The position numbers and the translations under genes were made by a program. The notes under the pieces were generated by a model, which ran no database searches, was not told the origin of the DNA, and saw only the letters and a program-made list of their open reading frames with translations. 64,000 nucleotides of DNA from Chitinophaga silvatica (lineage in GTDB: Bacteria > Bacteroidota > Bacteroidia > Chitinophagales > Chitinophagaceae): NCBI RefSeq assembly GCF_003419895.1, contig NZ_QPMM01000011.1:1-64000 (forward strand). Direction: 5' to 3'. Shown one piece after another: positions 60,659 through 64,000 of the stretch; positions within the stretch are counted from its first letter, which is position 1; the number at the start of each line of letters is the position of its first letter.

Positions 60659-60700
60659 AAAGGCCGAAGAATAATTTTTCTTTGGCCTTTGATTTTTTTT
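60659..60700. terminator. Terminator between permease and hsp20 genes
   Basis: AAAGGCCGAAGAA pairs with TTCTTTGGCCTTT (one G-U pair), followed by T-rich sequence; it serves the permease gene and possibly the convergent hsp20 gene. Confidence 0.85.
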
Positions 60701-60712
60701 AGATTGATGAAA

Positions 60713-61165
60713 TTATTTTATATCGATAGATCTGCTTTCTTTTTTGACTTTTTCTTTTTTGGGAACTTCCAATGTCAAAACACCATTGTTATATGAGGCA
60801 GTAATTTTTTCGGCATCTACGGTCTCATCTAAAGCAAAGCTACGGGTAAATGATTGGTGTTTGTATTCCTGTTTAATCCAACCTGTTTTTTTATCCTCAT
60901 CCTTTTTTTCTTCTTTATGTTCAAAAGATACAGTGAGTCTGTTATCATCAGTATCCAAATGAAAATCCTTTTTATCTAATCCAGGTGCAATTACCTCTAT
61001 CTGATAAGATTTGTCAGTTTCTTTTATGTTTACCGGTACCTTGGAGTTACTGAATCCTTTAGGCAAATCATCAAAAAAACGGCTGAGATTATTTTCAAAA
61101 ATCTGGTCAACAAAACTGCCAAAAGTAGCAGGGGCACTGTTTCGTTTAACGACTTCGGCTTTCAT
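60713..61165 (-). CDS. Hsp20/alpha-crystallin-family small heat-shock protein
   Basis: A 150-residue small chaperone. The alpha-crystallin domain spans about 40-145: VPVNIKETDKSYQIEVIAPGLDKKDFHLDTDDNRLTVSFEHK and the closing NGVLTLEVPKKE motif. The N-terminal arm is 40 residues with FEDDL-like helix (FFDDLPKGF) and the tail is short (KESRSIDIK). It keeps unfolding proteins soluble in the cytoplasm. The gene is 78 bp upstream of the DASS transporter stop, all on the minus strand; the transporter may read through. Confidence 0.92.
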   Translation of the reverse strand: MKAEVVKRNSAPATFGSFVDQIFENNLSRFFDDLPKGFSNSKVPVNIKETDKSYQIEVIAPGLDKKDFHLDTDDNRLTVSFEHKEEKKDEDKKTGWIKQEYKHQSFTRSFALDETVDAEKITASYNNGVLTLEVPKKEKVKKESRSIDIK

Positions 61166-61243
61166 AATAATGCAATTTTAATGTGTTTAATAATAGATTA
61201 ACAAGGGTCCTGGTAATAACAGAAAAGAAGTGTAAAGAGTTTA

Positions 61244-62647
61244 TTACATCAGCCACCAGCGAAGCACATAGCAGATAATTGGGGGCCCGATGAGAAAAAG
61301 GAGAAGACCGCCGGCCCTGAAGTCCTTCGCGGTAATATATCCAGTAGATAATGCTATTGCATTTGGTGGGGTAGAGATTGGCAACAGAATTCCGATAGAA
61401 CAGGAAAAACCTACAACAATTGATACAAATAAGGTTTCCTGTGGCAGCAGGGTATTGGCAAATGGAATAAGAATGCTGGCTGCGGCCGTACTACTCATGA
61501 AATTGGAAATAAATACTGTCAGGTACGATAATGTAAGAATAGCCATAAACTGCTCCTGCGGTAGTCTTACATGATTGGTAATGTAATCCAGCAATCCTGT
61601 TTCCTGAGCCGCCATTCCAAGGGTTAGTCCACCTGCCACAAGTAACAATGTATCCCATGAAATCATTCTGATATGTTTTTGCTGGATAACACCAGTTATC
61701 GTTAAAAGCATCATGGGCATGAATGATACGGCCGCTACCGGTATTTTAGTAATGGAGCTGGTTAACCAAAGGATCAGTGTAATCATAAATGTGATACCAA
61801 CAATCCATCTTCCACGCATCTGGGCTGCAGTAAAAGGTTTTTCATTTGCAGCCAGTGTTGGCACTGCAGTTATTTTAGGTTTATACATCGTAGCCAGCAT
61901 TAGCCAGCCCATAAAAGTAAAAAGCAGTGCCAGTGGAGTACCCATTTTCATCCAGCTGAGAAAGCTGATTGGAACACCTTTTTTGGCTGCTGCCTCCACC
62001 GCCATAGCATTCATTGGGCTGGCGATGATAGTACCTAATCCTCCAAACGAAGCAGCGTAGGCAATACCTAAAATGATGCATTTGATGTAGGGGTCGTCTT
62101 CATCGAGCTTCTGAGCCAGCGGCATAAAAATAGCAATCATCATAGCTGCGGTTGCTGTGTTGGATACACCTAGCATAGAGAGTAACATTGTAATAAGCAT
62201 GATGCCCAGTAATAATATTCTAGGCCTCGTTCCAAATATTTTTAGCGAAAAGTTAGCAATGCTTTTATCCAGCGCAGTTACCTGAATTCCCAATGAGATA
62301 AAGAAACCGCCCATCATCATCCAGATCACGGGGCTCGACCAGGTACCTGCATATTTTTCCCAGTCCGGGGTTACATTTCTGATAGAGGAATCTTTCAGGA
62401 AGTAAACTGTATAGCCTATTACAAACATGCTTACTGCAAAAGGCGGTATTACATCAGTAAGCCAAAAACCAATTGCCAGCATTATCAGTACTGCAACATT
62501 GTAACAGTTTGGAGGGAAATCGGCTGGTAGCAGGAAGTATCTGACTATTGCAGTAGTAATAATTACCAGTAAGAAGTAAGTGACCTTCTGGCTAAGGGGC
62601 CAATTATCTTTAAGTTCTTCTATTATTTTAGGGGGTTCAAATTGCAT
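61244..62647 (-). CDS. SLC13/DASS-family dicarboxylate (or sulfate):sodium symporter
   Basis: A 467-residue inner-membrane transporter with about 11-12 helices. The two SNT-type motifs are visible: LGVSNTATAAMM (about 155-170) and SNFMSSTAAASILIPFAN (about 378-396). It likely takes up C4-dicarboxylates such as succinate or malate with sodium, or sulfate in related members. Length is normal. It is transcribed toward the hsp20 gene. Confidence 0.9.
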   Translation of the reverse strand: MQFEPPKIIEELKDNWPLSQKVTYFLLVIITTAIVRYFLLPADFPPNCYNVAVLIMLAIGFWLTDVIPPFAVSMFVIGYTVYFLKDSSIRNVTPDWEKYAGTWSSPVIWMMMGGFFISLGIQVTALDKSIANFSLKIFGTRPRILLLGIMLITMLLSMLGVSNTATAAMMIAIFMPLAQKLDEDDPYIKCIILGIAYAASFGGLGTIIASPMNAMAVEAAAKKGVPISFLSWMKMGTPLALLFTFMGWLMLATMYKPKITAVPTLAANEKPFTAAQMRGRWIVGITFMITLILWLTSSITKIPVAAVSFMPMMLLTITGVIQQKHIRMISWDTLLLVAGGLTLGMAAQETGLLDYITNHVRLPQEQFMAILTLSYLTVFISNFMSSTAAASILIPFANTLLPQETLFVSIVVGFSCSIGILLPISTPPNAIALSTGYITAKDFRAGGLLLFLIGPPIICYVLRWWLM

Positions 62648-62814
62648 TACGGCTATAGCTTAAGCATGTGTGTGTATTTTAACAATCTGAATAATAAATG
62701 GTTAAAGCGACTAACCTTTTCTTATGCCATTTATCCAGAAATAGTTTGATTAAAAGGGTGTATTTTCCTATTTTGGTGGATCAGCTCACTTGCTGTCCAA
62801 TACAACAATCGCTT

Positions 62815-64000
62815 ATGAAGAAATTATTGTTTGGCTGTGCAGCCATGCTAATGGCTGTTAGCTCCTATGCCCAGGATAATGCTTTATGGCTACGTAATCC
62901 AGCCATATCTCCCGACGGTAGTACTATCGTTTTTGGCTACAAAGGTGACATTTATCGCGTTGATGCGAAAGGAGGCGTGGCAGTGCCACTTACCATCCAT
63001 GAATCGCACGATATGATGCCTGTTTGGAGCCACGATGGTAAATCCATCGCTTTTGCAAGCGACAGGTATGGCAACTTCGATGTTTTTGTTATGCCTGCTA
63101 CCGGTGGTAAGCCCGTTCGTTTAACTACCAATAGTGCAAACGACTTCCCTTACGATTTTACGCCAGACAATAAACAGGTATTGTTTGGAAGTGCAAGAAA
63201 TGCTCCTGCTGCCAGCGTAAGATTCCCTTACCGGGTATTCCGCAATATGTACACGGTATCGGTCGAAGGAGGAAATCCCGTTCTGGTAAGTGCTGCCGGC
63301 GCAGATTATGCACATTATGATCAATCGGGTAAAAAAATCATTTTCCAGGACAGAAAAGGATATGAAGATCCAATGCGTAAGCACCACGTATCTTCTGTGA
63401 CTCGTGATATCTGGATCATGGATGTAAACAAAGGAACCTATGATCAGATTTCTACCTTTGAAGGGGAAGACAGAGAACCAGTTTTTGGAAACAATGGTCA
63501 GATTTATTACCTGAGTGAAAAAGGTAATATCTCTCAAAACCTGTTTAAAGCATCTGCAACCGATAAAGGTAATATGCAGCAACTGACCAGTTTCACCAAA
63601 TATCCTGTGCGTGATCTGTCTGTTGCTAAAAACAACACATTATGCTTTACCTATAACGGTGAAATTTACACGCTGAATGAAGGTGGAAAACCGCAAAAAA
63701 TAGATGTCCGTGTTTTCAACGATGGCAGAGCCAACACAATTAAAAATGTACCTATCGGTGGTAATACTACCGAGTTTGCAATCAGTCCTGATGGTAAGGA
63801 AATGGCTTTCATCGTAAGAGGTGAAGTATTTGTAACCAGTGTAGATGGTAATCAGACTAAACGTATTACCAATACTCCGCAACAGGAAAGAATGGTTGCC
63901 TGGTCGCCGGATGGTAGCAAATTAATTTATGCTGCTGAAAGAAATGGTAACTGGGATATCTATCAAACTACTAAAGCACGCAAGGAAGAATCATTTTTCT
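62815..64000 (+). CDS. Tricorn-like secreted PD40/beta-propeller protein, partial at the window edge
   Basis: The frame is open from ATG 62815 to the end of the window (395 codons, no stop). The signal peptide is MKKLLFGCAAMLMAVSSYAQ. The visible part is a repeated WD40/TolB-type beta-propeller (PD40): ISPDGSTIVFGYKGDIY, PVWSHDGKSIAFASDRYGNFDVFVM, FTPDNKQVLFGSAR, and ISPDGKEMAFIVRGEVFVTS, AWSPDGSKLIYAAERNGNWDIY. Proteins of this start in Bacteroidota are usually Tricorn-protease homologues of over 1000 residues with a C-terminal S41 domain. That half is outside the window, so peptidase activity is inference. Confidence 0.85.
   Translation, partial: MKKLLFGCAAMLMAVSSYAQDNALWLRNPAISPDGSTIVFGYKGDIYRVDAKGGVAVPLTIHESHDMMPVWSHDGKSIAFASDRYGNFDVFVMPATGGKPVRLTTNSANDFPYDFTPDNKQVLFGSARNAPAASVRFPYRVFRNMYTVSVEGGNPVLVSAAGADYAHYDQSGKKIIFQDRKGYEDPMRKHHVSSVTRDIWIMDVNKGTYDQISTFEGEDREPVFGNNGQIYYLSEKGNISQNLFKASATDKGNMQQLTSFTKYPVRDLSVAKNNTLCFTYNGEIYTLNEGGKPQKIDVRVFNDGRANTIKNVPIGGNTTEFAISPDGKEMAFIVRGEVFVTSVDGNQTKRITNTPQQERMVAWSPDGSKLIYAAERNGNWDIYQTTKARKEESFF

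Noticed and set aside
63121-63882. Minus-strand open frames over the right end
   Set aside because: They are antisense to the clear signal-peptide and PD40-propeller coding frame that runs to the window end.

Overview
The window looks like chromosomal DNA of a Bacteroidota bacterium, most likely Chitinophagaceae/Chitinophaga-like. The evidence is SusC/SusD and FecI-type sigma/FecR anti-sigma genes, short Bacteroidota lipoprotein signals, -7 elements of the form TAnnTTTG, weak Shine-Dalgarno sequences, GldA/GldF-GldG-type ABC genes and a subclass B3 metallo-beta-lactamase of the Gln variant. I see no rRNA, tRNA, CRISPR array or prophage structural genes. The last gene runs off the right edge.

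Layout. 1-4190: a caspase-like peptidase gene with a damaged 5' end, an alpha/beta hydrolase 2 bp behind it, and a convergent putative zinc metallopeptidase. 4547-19733: one long co-directional block ending in a strong terminator: ECF sigma factor, FecR anti-sigma, SusC with an STN signalling domain, SusD, a small lipoprotein, ABC ATPase, fused ABC permease/auxiliary protein, two tandem MutS-type ATPases without a mismatch-binding domain, and an S41 peptidase. The pairing of an outer-membrane TonB system with two MutS-like ATPases is unusual. 19974-25076: GH95-like glycosidase, PQQ-type sugar dehydrogenase lipoprotein, VOC protein, TraB/GumN protein. 25691-26829: an orphan lipoprotein with a hydrophobic C-terminus, followed at once by a 54-residue two-helix membrane protein.

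26893-37822: five tightly spaced minus-strand genes for proteins of 919, 751, 1267, 322 and 320 residues. None has a signal peptide, and I assign no function to any; the cluster ends in a 19-bp bidirectional terminator hairpin. It looks AT-rich compared with its neighbours and is, with the MutS/SusCD operon, the best candidate for an undescribed system. 38267-42378: small lipoproteins and hypotheticals, a VOC protein, and a RAYT (REP-associated tyrosine transposase) followed by eight GC-rich REP-like cores arranged four against four in a large inverted repeat.

42379-48991: B3-type metallo-beta-lactamase, Tat-exported sugar-isomerase-like TIM barrel, a divergent sigma/FecR pair without SusCD, PH-domain protein, beta-helix lipoprotein, DEDDh exonuclease. 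49036-53502: a sulfur/persulfide module of two YeeE/YedE-type transporters, a TauE/SafE exporter, a CstB-architecture persulfide dioxygenase-rhodanese, a DUF2892 membrane protein and a Crp/Fnr regulator. Three promoters in this module carry the same 14-bp dyad placed 22-23 bp before an xAnnTTTG element, which I read as the regulator's operators. 53578-64000: HAD hydrolase, CAT-like acetyltransferase, secreted FAD oxidoreductase, tandem UspA, FtsX/MacB-type permease, Hsp20, SLC13/DASS transporter, and the start of a Tricorn-like/PD40-repeat secreted protein.

All functional calls are from reading translated sequence and motifs; no database search was run.
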